IMG/VR virus record: IMGVR_UViG_3300013132_000026 | Span: 62,001 to 126,000 of that record | DNA length: 64,000 nt | Origin: a virus | Strand: one strand, 5' to 3' | Shown here: positions 38,626 to 46,036 of the stretch, piece after piece | Numbering within the stretch: the first letter of the stretch is position 1 | Layout: each line of letters starts with the position of its first letter | Notes under the pieces: generated by a model | Database searches by the model: none | What the model was told of the DNA's origin: nothing | What the model saw: only the letters and a program-made list of their open reading frames with translations | Translations under genes and position numbers: made by a program

Positions 38626-38856
38626 ATGAACCCCGAGACACAACCCAAGCGTGGTCGCGGACGCCCAGTCGGTGCGACCTCTTTTGTTAACGTCAGCCTC
38701 GCTGACCTTCAGCAGTATGTCGGCAACAGTGCGCCCGTTCCGATTTCGCGCCTCTGGCTCGAAAAAATGCACTTGACAGTTGCACCGATTGAAGCTTCTG
38801 TACGCGAAGCATCGGCAACTCCTGTCGTGCAGTTTAAGGTCACGCAGCTCGATTAA
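38626..38856 (+). CDS. Small AT-hook-like DNA-binding protein candidate
   Basis: A 76-residue protein. The N-terminal PKRGRGRPVGATSF resembles an AT-hook (R-G-R-P) which contacts AT minor grooves. The rest (FVNVSLADLQQYVGNSAPVP) is a small ordinary domain. It probably binds DNA and may regulate or coat it. Predicted to be translated from a leaderless transcript and followed by the RuvB-like gene. Confidence 0.6.
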   Translation: MNPETQPKRGRGRPVGATSFVNVSLADLQQYVGNSAPVPISRLWLEKMHLTVAPIEASVREASATPVVQFKVTQLD

Positions 38857-38878
38857 AAAACAATAAAAATTGCTGAAC

Positions 38879-39817
38879 ATGAAAACGCCCGCTCGATTCG
38901 AAGGTCTGATCGGACAAGACGACGTGAAGAAGAAGCTCAACTTCTATCTCGACGCGCAGAACAAGACGCAACGTTTGCCCTTTATCTTGCTTGCTGGTGC
39001 CAAGGGCCAAGGTAAGACAGAATTCGCCAAGCAAGCGGCAAAGAACATCAAAGGGCGCGACGGCAAGGCGCGTCCGTTCCTCGAAGTTAACTGCGGCACG
39101 ATCAAAAACGCTCAAGTGTTTTTCGAGCAAGTGTTTGCCCCTGTGATTCAAGGTAACGAAGTCACGGTGCTTCTCGACGAGTGTCACGCTCTGCCGAAAG
39201 ACCTCATGACGACGCTTCTCACGGCCTTCAACACCGAGCGGGTAGACACGAAGCAAGTCAACTGGCGCGACGGACTCTACGAGTTCAACTTTAAGCTTCA
39301 GAGTTTCATGCTCGCCACGACCGAGGCAGATCGTCTCTTTGCTCCGCTGAAAGATCGCCTCACGTTGGTTGATTTCCAGCCGTACTCGGAAAAAGAAACG
39401 GCGCAGATCGTGCAAAAGGTTCTGAGCGAAATCAATTTCAAGGGCGACGTGTTGGAGCGTGTGGCGAAAACGGTTCGCTCGAACGCTCGCTCTTCGGTTC
39501 AGCGTGCGAAGCAGATCGAGCTCTACTGCGATAGCAAAAACAAAAACACGTTCGATTCGAAGGACTGGACCGACTTGTGCGCGAAGCTCGGCATCAACTC
39601 GTCTGGTCTGGTCAACTCGGAAATTCAAGTGCTTAAGACGCTGAAGGACCGTGGGGACTGCTCGTTGAATATGCTGTCGGCTGTCACGGGTCTCAGTCGC
39701 GGCGCATTGCAGCGCGACACGGAACTTTTCTTGTTGCAGCGCGGCTTCATGCGCATCGAAGGCACGCGCCGCATCACCGCAGCAGGCATCAAGGCTCTAG
39801 AGGAAGCCACAAAGTAA
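38879..39817 (+). CDS. RuvB-like AAA+ ATPase
   Basis: A 312-residue protein from ATG 38879 (an upstream TTG adds 3 residues). FEGLIGQDDVKKKLNFYLDA starts the AAA+ core. The Walker A is GAKGQGKTE, the Walker B LLDECHALPK, and sensor 1 lies in SFMLATTEADRLF. The C-terminal winged helix (GLSRGALQRDTELFLLQRGF plus MRIEGTRRITAAG) matches RuvB. Cellular RuvB drives Holliday-junction branch migration with RuvA and RuvC. Here endonuclease VII could be the resolving partner. No RuvA gene is seen. Confidence 0.85.
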   Translation: MKTPARFEGLIGQDDVKKKLNFYLDAQNKTQRLPFILLAGAKGQGKTEFAKQAAKNIKGRDGKARPFLEVNCGTIKNAQVFFEQVFAPVIQGNEVTVLLDECHALPKDLMTTLLTAFNTERVDTKQVNWRDGLYEFNFKLQSFMLATTEADRLFAPLKDRLTLVDFQPYSEKETAQIVQKVLSEINFKGDVLERVAKTVRSNARSSVQRAKQIELYCDSKNKNTFDSKDWTDLCAKLGINSSGLVNSEIQVLKTLKDRGDCSLNMLSAVTGLSRGALQRDTELFLLQRGFMRIEGTRRITAAGIKALEEATK

Positions 39818-39873
39818 TCTAGAGACGGCATCGAGACTGGGCAACTTGCGCTAGTGGTGGCCCACTTTTACAT

Positions 39874-40083
39874 ATGAAAACTTGGAAACTGTTTGATCAC
39901 ACGAATAAAGAAATTTTTTTCGGCACCGTCATCACGTCAATGATCGGCGCACAGTATGTTGTCGAGTCGGGCGAACCGCCGCGCCACCCTGCATCGAGCG
40001 GTCGCGTGTACGTTAAGATCGGAGAATGCACGTCAGGGTTTTTTCCTCATGTGTTTGGACTCAGGTGGGAGGAAACAACGTGA
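39874..40083 (+). CDS. Small hypothetical protein
   Basis: A 69-residue protein (MKTWKLFDHTNKEIFFGTVI), strand-rich, ending FGLRWEETT. Small phage proteins of this kind are common and unassigned. Coupled to the next gene. Confidence 0.6.
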   Translation: MKTWKLFDHTNKEIFFGTVITSMIGAQYVVESGEPPRHPASSGRVYVKIGECTSGFFPHVFGLRWEETT

Positions 40084-40262
40084 CGCCCGTCACCCTCGAA
40101 GAACTCCGCAGATACCCCTCCCACCACTATATCGAATACAACGGTAGCGATATACTAGTCTCGGACCTGTTAGAACTATTTGAAAACAAAGAGAAACGCA
40201 CGCGCCGCCGTGCCGAACGCCGCCCGCGCCAGCCGCGCAAACGGCGCGAGCGGAAAGAATGA
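40080..40262 (+). CDS. Small protein with basic tail, GTG start
   Basis: The GTG at 40080 overlaps the upstream stop (GTGA). The 60-residue product VTPVTLEELRRYPSHHYIEY ends in an arginine-rich tail (RRRAERRPRQPRKRRERK) likely to bind nucleic acid. Confidence 0.6.
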   Translation: MTPVTLEELRRYPSHHYIEYNGSDILVSDLLELFENKEKRTRRRAERRPRQPRKRRERKE

Positions 40263-40537
40263 ACGTGAACCCGTAAATAAGCAAATAATGAACGCGAAAG
40301 CTTAAATAATGAACGCGAATGTCTAAATAAAGCAAAGGGTTGGGTGGTGTGAGTGATTTGCTGGTGCAAGTCATTTGCATTACCCGGCCGGGCCTTACTT
40401 CAATTTAAATGCAATAAAAAACCCCCTTTCGGGGGTTTCGCTCAGTTCGTGATGATCTTCACCCGAAGTTCGCCGTTGATTTGCAAGACGCCCCGGCCCG
40501 GTATCGCAAACCAATTGCATTTGCGCCGGTTATAATT
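40263..40537. other. Intergenic region with dispersed repeat motifs
   Basis: Holds two near copies of TAAATAATGAACGCGAA and a CCGTAAATAAGC box. It also has two CC-GGCC-GG palindrome motifs (40383-40392 and 40491-40501) flanked by ATTTGCA/TTGCAAA words, like those at 42.3 kb and 43.7-44.1 kb. No gene supported; the two MNA-type peptides in it are 5 residues long. Confidence 0.6.
40415..40438 (-). terminator. Terminator of the leftward gene cluster
   Basis: AAACCCCC-GAAA-GGGGGTTT hairpin followed by T-rich sequence on the minus strand. It closes the leftward cluster that begins at about 43.5 kb. Confidence 0.7.
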
Positions 40538-40726
40538 TTAATTCTTTTTTTTAGGTTGACACCGCTTAACTGCCCTCCAGTAAAGTTTTTTTGCTAGTTC
40601 GTCAAGGAATTCGTCGCGAAGCAGGGGGGTACCGTTGCGATTGTAAACGGTCCAGAGACCGTTGTCGAAGTCGTACCAGTACCCCCCACGCTCGAACCAG
40701 TTAGGCGGAAGCAGATTTGGGTTCAT
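40538..40726 (-). CDS. Small hypothetical protein
   Basis: A 62-residue protein from MNPNLLPPNWFERGGYWYDF with many aromatic residues and a lysine-rich end. It overlaps the upstream gene by 26 nt. Unrecognised. Confidence 0.6.
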   Translation of the reverse strand: MNPNLLPPNWFERGGYWYDFDNGLWTVYNRNGTPLLRDEFLDELAKKLYWRAVKRCQPKKKN

Positions 40727-40928
40727 TGATCGGCTCCGCGACAAACAGCTCTTCATTGAAGCGGTAGTTTACAGCGTCGTCGCTCTCGGCAGGCCGCGCG
40801 TCAGTCGGCACGAACCAGCGCGACAAAAGTTCGGCACCGTAAAGTTCCGCCTCGCGACGAGTAGCAAAGCGCAGCGCATTAGACGCCCACTTGTTTTGAA
40901 CGCAAACTTCAGTTTTGAACGAATTCAT
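40701..40928 (-). CDS. Small conserved phage-type protein
   Basis: A 75-residue protein starting MNSFKTEVCVQNKWASNALR. The pattern NALRFATRREAELYGAELLS and DAVNYRF recurs in small phage proteins of unknown role; that statement is from memory. Starts closer to 41033 lack coding quality. Confidence 0.65.
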   Translation of the reverse strand: MNSFKTEVCVQNKWASNALRFATRREAELYGAELLSRWFVPTDARPAESDDAVNYRFNEELFVAEPINEPKSASA

Positions 40929-41048
40929 TTTTTTGATGGGGGAGGTTTCAGCAGTAAAATAAGCGTTAGAACGAAGAACAAGACAAGCATTGTTTCGGTC
41001 ATCGCAAGAAAAAAAAAGGGGGGCGGCTGTCACCCGCCCCCGTGTGCC

Positions 41049-41810
41049 TTAAACTTCGATCACTTCATTCGACACGGTGAGGCCCGCGAACGGATCGAGG
41101 ATCGAATGGAGCGACGCGGAACGGTCGCGCATCGCGATCAGGTTCCCCTTCCACACCTCGGAAAAAGCATTGTGCAGGCTCCAGAGGTTGCGGGGAGCGA
41201 AGTCGTCATGGTTCGGCTTGTCCCATTGTCCGATCACGTCGGCAATCATCGTCTTGCCGATTGCGCCAGCGTGAAAGCTGCGGATCACAAGGTCGTGAGC
41301 GTCACGCGAGTCGATCTCGACGGTCTTGTAACGCGACACGCGGTTTTCGTGAGCGATCCAGAGGTCACCAAGCTTGCCGATGGCGCGGCTGATGATCGCG
41401 GGAAGGTCGCGCATGATGTTCGTCGTGTGCTTCCGCCCGAGCGTCACCTCGTTGCTGAAACAAAGATTGTCACAAACGAACGGAGCATTGCCCGCGCAAA
41501 TGCCCGCGACAAACGACTTGTCGTGCGAGTTGCGCAGACCAATGACCGTGCCGCTCGTTGCGTTCGGCTTCGCCATGTCGATCTCGAAAAGACCGAAGTA
41601 GCGTTGGCCGTAGCGTGCGAGCGTGTGATATTCGCTGACAACGCCCAAATTCGCTTCCTTCAGTTGCGTGCGCAAGTTCTCGACCAGCGCAGCATGGGGA
41701 ATCGGGAAGTGACTGTCGGTCGCCTCGGGAGTCTTGACAAGAGCGAGGTCGGCAAGGCTGACCTCGGAGTTTTCACGTCCGCAAACGCGGAGATTAACGG
41801 TGTTTTTCAT
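41049..41810 (-). CDS. DUF932-like protein
   Basis: A 253-residue protein. GLRNSHDKSFVAGICAGNAP plus FVCDNLCFSN and VTLGRKHTTNIMRDLP form the typical DUF932 core, found in phages and plasmids and sometimes called phage/plasmid-like protein. Its biochemical role is unsettled. It is the largest gene of the leftward cluster, and the many small genes around it suggest early host-takeover functions. Confidence 0.82.
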   Translation of the reverse strand: MKNTVNLRVCGRENSEVSLADLALVKTPEATDSHFPIPHAALVENLRTQLKEANLGVVSEYHTLARYGQRYFGLFEIDMAKPNATSGTVIGLRNSHDKSFVAGICAGNAPFVCDNLCFSNEVTLGRKHTTNIMRDLPAIISRAIGKLGDLWIAHENRVSRYKTVEIDSRDAHDLVIRSFHAGAIGKTMIADVIGQWDKPNHDDFAPRNLWSLHNAFSEVWKGNLIAMRDRSASLHSILDPFAGLTVSNEVIEV

Positions 41811-41857
41811 ACGGGTACGATGTTGGGATGTTACTGGTTACTGTGCAAGAATATTTT

Positions 41858-42148
41858 TCAGATAGTTTCGCCGTTGTGACGAAAGTTTTTGATGCCCGAC
41901 AAGCGGAAAGACTTGTAGGCGTGGCCGTCACCCTCGGATTCGTTGTTCGTGCGAACGGTCAAAAACAGTTCGCCATTGCTCGACTCGACAATCGACTTGC
42001 TGACATGGTTGCCCCACTTGCGGTCGCCAAACGGCTTGTAGCCGATGACGCCGTTGCGCCGCTTGTCGTTATAGTCGAAGGACACGATGGCCGCGCCCTT
42101 GCTGACGATCTGCTCGATCTTGTTTCTGAGGATTTGGGTGTTGTTCAT
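41858..42148 (-). CDS. Small protein, WYL-like beta fragment possible
   Basis: A 96-residue protein from MNNTQILRNKIEQIVSKGAA. IVSFDYNDKRRNGVIGYKPF and LFLTVRTNNESEGDGHAYKS followed by FRLSGIKNF resemble the beta barrel of WYL ligand-sensing domains. It may be a ligand or nucleotide sensor; this is weak. The predicted promoter ends 7 nt before the ATG. Confidence 0.6.
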   Translation of the reverse strand: MNNTQILRNKIEQIVSKGAAIVSFDYNDKRRNGVIGYKPFGDRKWGNHVSKSIVESSNGELFLTVRTNNESEGDGHAYKSFRLSGIKNFRHNGETI

Positions 42149-42886
42149 GAGAAAGACAGTAACGGTCGCCGCGCCGATGTCGAAACTTTTTTTCGCGTTT
42201 CGCAAAGTTTTTTTCCGTTGCCTAGGGCGCAGGGTACAGGAAAAACACGCGAGGTCAAACCTTTTTTTCGAATAAAAAATAGGGGGGCAAACGCTTTTGC
42301 AGTTGACATGGGCAGTGTTGCAACTGGTTTGCATCGCCGGGCCGGGCCTTTTTGCAAACTAAAGACATACGCGAGGATCTTTTCGGGAGTATCAGCAATG
42401 ATCGTTTCCATGATCTGAGCAGTATCGGACGTTCGTGCAGAGTCGAGATTTATTTCGAGAAAGATTCGCCCCGCTGCTTGTCTCCTATGCGACAAGTGAT
42501 TAGAGAGACTTTTTGGGCGCTCAGTCTCTCGGTCAGCAAGAGAGAGAGTGCAGTCTTTCTCGCGAATTTCAATACTTTTCTTCAGAGAAAAGAATCGTCG
42601 CGCCGCTTTTTATGCTTGACTTTTCGATTGTAGCTCCCTTTGCCGCGCTTCGGTTCGTGCACGCTCCCCGCAAGATTCGTGCCGCTAGTGAACACCGAAC
42701 GAATTTTCTTTTGCTTTTTCATAAAGGTGAAAACGTGAACGCTAAATCATAAATAACGAAATACGAAAGGCAAACGTTAAATAGGTAAATAGGACAATGC
42801 CAGAGATTTGCAGGTGCAAATGACTTGCATTGCAAACCGCCTGCATTGCAAAAGGGCTGCATTGCAACCCCCTTGCGCAGCTGCAA
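42149..42886. other. 738-nt region without a supported gene
   Basis: Contains a CCGGGCCGGG motif at 42337-42346 between TTGCA words, several A/T homopolymers and a TGAACGCTAAAT/TAAATAACGAA stretch near 42735-42790. Near 42810-42870 the word GCATTGCAA occurs repeatedly. A minus-strand frame at 42145-42411 starts METIIADTPEKILAYVF and could be a short gene that runs into the repeats, but support is thin. Confidence 0.55.
42156..42184 (-). promoter_or_regulatory. Leaderless-type promoter, minus strand
   Basis: Minus-strand TTCGAC, 17-nt spacer, TACTGT (42156-42161), then CTTTCTC and the ATG at 42148. The -10 is identical to that of the AT-hook gene. Confidence 0.5.
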
Positions 42887-43171
42887 TCAGCAGTCTTCCT
42901 GACAAGTATCAAAGCAATAGTCCTCATCCATGCCGTGACCCGCAGAAGCGAGCGCATCCGCGTCGTCGCTCAGGTCGTGCGACTCGTAGGGTTCGCAAGC
43001 GTTGGTGGCGCGCTCGTCCGCTTCGATCTCGACCAGCTGCGCGTGCAGCGTGTCGATCACCGCGTCCAACTGCGGGAACCTCGCACCCGACGCATGAAGG
43101 TCGGCGGAGGCTTCGCGGAGGGCGGCGAGGGCAACGTAAGCCTCGGGGGTAGACATTTCGATAGTGATCAT
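42887..43171 (-). CDS. Small acidic protein
   Basis: A 94-residue protein from MITIEMSTPEAYVALAALRE, helical, with an acidic C-terminus (SHDLSDDADALASAGHG) and a closing CFDTCQEDC cysteine cluster. A second possible start lies 15 nt further in. Unrecognised. Confidence 0.6.
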   Translation of the reverse strand: MITIEMSTPEAYVALAALREASADLHASGARFPQLDAVIDTLHAQLVEIEADERATNACEPYESHDLSDDADALASAGHGMDEDYCFDTCQEDC

Positions 43172-43199
43172 AGGATAAAAAAAAAGGGGGGGTGGGGGG

Positions 43200-43340
43200 T
43201 TAGTCGAGGGCGACCTCGCCCAAAAAAATCGGGCGCGGCGGGATCGGGTACGATTCGACACCGTTCGCGAGGGCGAAGGCGGCGAGGTCGGCGGCGAGGG
43301 CGAGGGTTTCCTCGGGCGAGAGAACAAGGGCGGTTTTCAT
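43200..43340 (-). CDS. Small hypothetical protein
   Basis: A 46-residue protein (MKTALVLSPEETLALAADLA, ending FLGEVALD). Compact helix plus proline-rich segment. Unrecognised; coding quality and spacing in the leftward cluster support it. Confidence 0.5.
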   Translation of the reverse strand: MKTALVLSPEETLALAADLAAFALANGVESYPIPPRPIFLGEVALD

Positions 43341-43357
43341 GAGATTGGGCGGGGGGT

Positions 43358-43504
43358 CTATTCCGATTGCGCGAGCGTGTTCAGGTAATCGGCTTCTTCG
43401 ATTACCTGAGCGATTTGCTTGCGGGTCAACCCTTGCTTCAGCAGCGATTCGATCACCATCTTCGCAGCCAGTTCGCGGATCTCGCGGATCAGTTCGTTTT
43501 TCAT
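43358..43504 (-). CDS. Small helical protein, first of the leftward cluster
   Basis: A 48-residue helical protein (MKNELIREIRELAAKMVIES) with GLTRKQIAQVIEEADYL, a possible helix-turn-helix. The coding DNA contains a 10-bp perfect inverted repeat, CAGGTAATCG/CGATTACCTG (43382-43391 and 43399-43408). A clear leaderless-type promoter precedes it. Confidence 0.6.
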   Translation of the reverse strand: MKNELIREIRELAAKMVIESLLKQGLTRKQIAQVIEEADYLNTLAQSE

Positions 43505-43510
43505 GCTCTT

Positions 43511-43538
43511 AAAGTAGCATACTTTTCCCCGTGCGCAA
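43511..43538 (-). promoter_or_regulatory. Extended -10 promoter, minus strand, leaderless geometry
   Basis: Minus-strand TTGCGC, 16-nt spacer ending in TGC, TACTTT (43511-43516), then 6 nt to the ATG at 43504. Same plan as the promoters at 38.6 and 44.3 kb. Confidence 0.65.
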
Positions 43539-43561
43539 GTTTTTTTTTCGTGTTTTTAGAA

Positions 43562-44150
43562 AAAAGTTTCCGTGCCAACTCTGAGAAAAAACGCGTCAAG
43601 CAGAAAAAAGTTTCCGTGCCAACCGCGCAAAAAAACGTGTCAAGAGAAAAAAAGATATTTTTTTGTAATGGGCTAATTGCAAAGTAAATGATTTGCATCC
43701 CCGGCCTGGCACTTATTGCAACTCTCTTGCGTCGTATATTCGCGAAACTGGCGAAAAAACCATTATGCGCATTGCAAATAAATGGCTGCAAACAGTTGGC
43801 TTTTCGCATATTTGAAAAATGGGCCGAGTGGCAATTATGTCTTTCGTAACTGTTTTGCATTAAGACCCGGCCAGGAATTGCAAATTGTTTGCGTCGCATA
43901 TTCGGAAAACGGCCCAAAACCCGATTATGCGCGTTGCAACCCTTTTGCCGCAAAACCCTTGCGTTTCGCATATCCCCAAAACGGCCCAAAACCGCATTAT
44001 GCATTGCATCTTGTTTGCATTAGTTCCCGGCCCGGAATTGCAAATCACTTGCAACAGACCCTTGTCAAGAAAAAAACCAACTTTTTTTGTAATCGCCCGC
44101 CAGCCTGGCCAGGATGCAAATCACTTGCAACAGACCCTTGTCAAGAAAAA
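43562..44150. repeat. Repeat-rich non-coding region (origin or control region candidate)
   Basis: Contains four CC-GGCC-GG motifs (43699-43709, 43866-43875, 44026-44035, 44104-44113), many TTGCAAAT/ATTTGCA words and about four degenerate units of the type GCATAT..AAAACGGCCCAAAACC..ATTATGC. An exact 35-bp direct repeat lies at 44040-44074 and 44116-44150. GTCAAG-n-GAAAAA occurs four times and AAAAGTTTCCGTGCCAAC twice. Long open frames on both strands here are repeat translations. The region separates the leftward and rightward early clusters. Confidence 0.75.
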
Positions 44151-44271
44151 ATTTCACTTTTTTTCTAGTTCGTCTACCAAGCACGCGCCGTGCCAACCGC
44201 GCCACGAAAAAAAATTATTTTTTATTCGGCGCTTGGCACGCTTTTTTTTTCGAAAAAAACCAAAAAAAAGC

Positions 44272-44299
44272 TTGTTTCGGCGCGGGAGTGTGCTATGTT
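44272..44299 (+). promoter_or_regulatory. Extended -10 promoter, leaderless geometry
   Basis: TTGTTT (44272-44277) after an A-run, 16-nt spacer ending TGC, TATGTT (44294-44299), 6 nt to the ATG at 44306. Confidence 0.65.
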
Positions 44300-44305
44300 G
44301 TGAGC

Positions 44306-44575
44306 ATGAAAAACAACAACAGTTCAAACGGATTCGATCGAGTCGCCTTCCTTTACCTTCGCAACGTGACGGGAGAAGAGACTTGCGCCGAGTTTGAACA
44401 GAAAGTCGGTGAAAACAACTTCGCCCTTGCGGTACTCGACTACGGCAATGCCGACATCTTCCAATTGAAACAAGCTCGAACCGCTGCAAAGAATCGCGCT
44501 TACTGCGAGGACTTCCTCGCGGATGCTTACTTCACGTTCCGTCACCGTTTCGGGCACGGTCCGAAAGAGTCCTAA
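44306..44575 (+). CDS. Small hypothetical protein
   Basis: An 89-residue protein (MKNNNSSNGFDRVAFLYLRN) with a helical middle and FRHRFGHGPKES end. Longer in-frame starts extend into the repeat region and are rejected. Directly behind a strong promoter, so probably highly and early expressed. Unrecognised. Confidence 0.6.
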   Translation: MKNNNSSNGFDRVAFLYLRNVTGEETCAEFEQKVGENNFALAVLDYGNADIFQLKQARTAAKNRAYCEDFLADAYFTFRHRFGHGPKES

Positions 44576-44601
44576 AAAAAAGCTTGCTCTTCGGAGCAAG
44601 C
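44574..44601 (-). terminator. Minus-strand terminator between rightward genes
   Basis: Perfect hairpin GCTTGCTC-TTCG-GAGCAAGC. On the minus strand it is followed by T8, giving an ideal intrinsic terminator against leftward transcription. On the plus strand the A8 precedes the hairpin and the stop codon lies inside it. Confidence 0.6.
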
Positions 44602-44618
44602 GTCCCACCCTCTTTCTC

Positions 44619-45311
44619 GTGAAACTCAACCTTCTTTCGGTCGGCACGGATGCGAAAACTTCCAAGGGCGAAGCTTTCGGATGGAGCACAGCCATCCTTT
44701 ACCTTGCCCCTGCCCGCGAGGCCGGGCGCGGCGACGTTTGCGCGAACCGCTCCGCTGGATGCACGGCAGCTTGCCTGTTCTCGGCAGGACGCGGAAAGTT
44801 CTCAAACGTCAAGTCGGCGCGCATTCGCAAGACGCGCCTTTTCTTCGATGACGTTGCCGAGTTCAAACGTCAACTCTTCGCCGATATCTCGGCATTCGTT
44901 GCGAGTTGCGAGCGCAACGGCAAGCGCGCTTGCGTTCGCTTGAACGGAACCTCCGATATCTCATGGGAACGCCTCGGAGTGTTCGCCGCTTTTCCTTCGA
45001 TTCAGTTCTACGATTACACGAAAAGCCCGATTCGTGCATTGCAAGCGGCGGCGAGGTCAATCGCGCCGAACTATCACCTTACTTTTTCGCGTAGCGAATC
45101 GAACGAAGCGAACGCGCTTGACGTATTGCGGGCGGGCGGCAACGTTGCCGTGGTCTTCGCTTCTGCTCTTCCGTCAGCTTGGCAAGGGTTCCCTGTTGTC
45201 AACGGCGACGAAAGCGACCTTCGCTTTCTTGACGCTCGCAACGTTGTAGTCGGATTGAAGGCTAAGGGCGACGCGAAGCGCGACGCTTCCGGCTTTGTCG
45301 TTAACACTTAA
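44619..45311 (+). CDS. GP88-family protein, GTG start
   Basis: The start is GTG 44619 (VKLNLLSVGTDAKTSKGEAF), 18 nt after the hairpin; the in-frame ATG at 44523 lies inside the previous gene. The 230-residue protein has C41-x6-C48-x3-C52 in DVCANRSAGCTAACLFSAG, then RKTRLFFDDV, VRLNGTSDISWE, IQFYDYTKSP and SWQGF-like PSAWQGFPVVNGDESDLRF. This fits the phage Gene Product 88 family known from actinophages. The cysteines could hold a metal or cluster. Function unknown. Confidence 0.7.
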   Translation: MKLNLLSVGTDAKTSKGEAFGWSTAILYLAPAREAGRGDVCANRSAGCTAACLFSAGRGKFSNVKSARIRKTRLFFDDVAEFKRQLFADISAFVASCERNGKRACVRLNGTSDISWERLGVFAAFPSIQFYDYTKSPIRALQAAARSIAPNYHLTFSRSESNEANALDVLRAGGNVAVVFASALPSAWQGFPVVNGDESDLRFLDARNVVVGLKAKGDAKRDASGFVVNT

Positions 45312-45323
45312 GACATTTCTCGC

Positions 45324-45776
45324 ATGAAACGCTCGAACCTATCTCTCATTCTCTTCTTGTTCTTCATTCTCGCGGCGCTCTTGTTCTCTTCGCGCCAAAC
45401 AAAAGGGCAAACGGCACAAGAGTTCGTCGCGGCAACACTGATTTTAGAAGCGGGCGGCGAGCGAGACCCTCGCGCAATGGCAGCGGTCCGCGAAGTCGTC
45501 TCGAATCGCGCCAAGGCTCGCAAGCAAACGGAAAAAGAAGTTGTCTTGGCTCGCCTTCAATTCTCCTGCTGGAATGCGGGGACGGCAAGCGCGTTCGCCA
45601 AGGCAAAGCGTCACGCGAAGTGGCGCGAGGCTCTTGACCTTGCTTCCTCGCCTAGCTTGACGAACTACACTCTCGGAGCGGATCACTATCATACGGTGCA
45701 AGTTTCTCCCGCTTGGTCGCGTAAACTCTTGAAGACGAGGCAAATCGGCAATCACGTTTTTTTTCGGCAAAAGTGA
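45324..45776 (+). CDS. Endolysin, SleB-type cell wall hydrolase
   Basis: A 150-residue murein hydrolase. An N-terminal hydrophobic segment (LSLILFLFFILAALLF) is a signal peptide or signal anchor, so it can leave the cytoplasm without a holin. The catalytic domain follows: AATLILEAGGE with the presumed acid E42, AAVREVVSNRA, QFSCWN, TLGADHYHT and IGNHVFFR. This matches the SleB/CwlJ family, probably lytic transglycosylases. The lysis partners would be the holin and spanin candidates at 37.6-38.5 kb. Confidence 0.85.
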   Translation: MKRSNLSLILFLFFILAALLFSSRQTKGQTAQEFVAATLILEAGGERDPRAMAAVREVVSNRAKARKQTEKEVVLARLQFSCWNAGTASAFAKAKRHAKWREALDLASSPSLTNYTLGADHYHTVQVSPAWSRKLLKTRQIGNHVFFRQK

Positions 45777-45785
45777 AAAAAAAGC

Positions 45786-45814
45786 TTGTGACTCGGCAAT
45801 CCATCCCTTATCTT
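45786..45814 (+). promoter_or_regulatory. Leaderless-type promoter
   Basis: TTGTGA (45786-45791) after an A-run, 17-nt spacer, TATCTT (45809-45814), 6 nt to the ATG at 45821. Confidence 0.5.
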
Positions 45815-45820
45815 TTCCTC

Positions 45821-46036
45821 ATGATAAAAAACAACGTTACGGAAACTTCTTTCAACTTCTACCGCGATGCTTACCTTTCGGAGCAGAAAGCGGCTCTCGC
45901 CCTTGCTCGCGAGGTCGGAGCTTATAAGGGGATCATTGAAGCAATCTCTAGAGGTTGGGTGTCGGGGGTCACGGTGATTCACGCCGAGTCGCTCGAAAAG
46001 CTTCTGACCAACGTGCCGAACCTCGTGAATCGATAA
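45821..46036 (+). CDS. Small hypothetical protein
   Basis: A 71-residue helical protein (MIKNNVTETSFNFYRDAYLS). AALALAREVGAYKGIIEAIS is one long helix. Starts at ATG 45821. Unrecognised. Confidence 0.6.
   Translation: MIKNNVTETSFNFYRDAYLSEQKAALALAREVGAYKGIIEAISRGWVSGVTVIHAESLEKLLTNVPNLVNR

Noticed and set aside
38840-39628. 262-codon minus frame opposite the RuvB-like gene
   Set aside because: Shadow frame; the plus strand carries Walker motifs and a winged helix.
40662-41879. 405-codon plus frame opposite the DUF932 gene
   Set aside because: Longest frame there, but it is antisense to a recognised family and spans three minus genes.
42145-42411. Small minus-strand gene starting METIIADTPEKILAYVF
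   Set aside because: The first 20 residues look plausible but the frame then runs through a dispersed repeat and homopolymers. Not called as a gene.
43501-44004. 167-codon minus frame in the repeat region
   Set aside because: It translates the degenerate repeats into NxxxF-N-M-R-type blocks. A coding repeat cannot be fully excluded, but the strong DNA palindromes and lack of a good start favour non-coding DNA.
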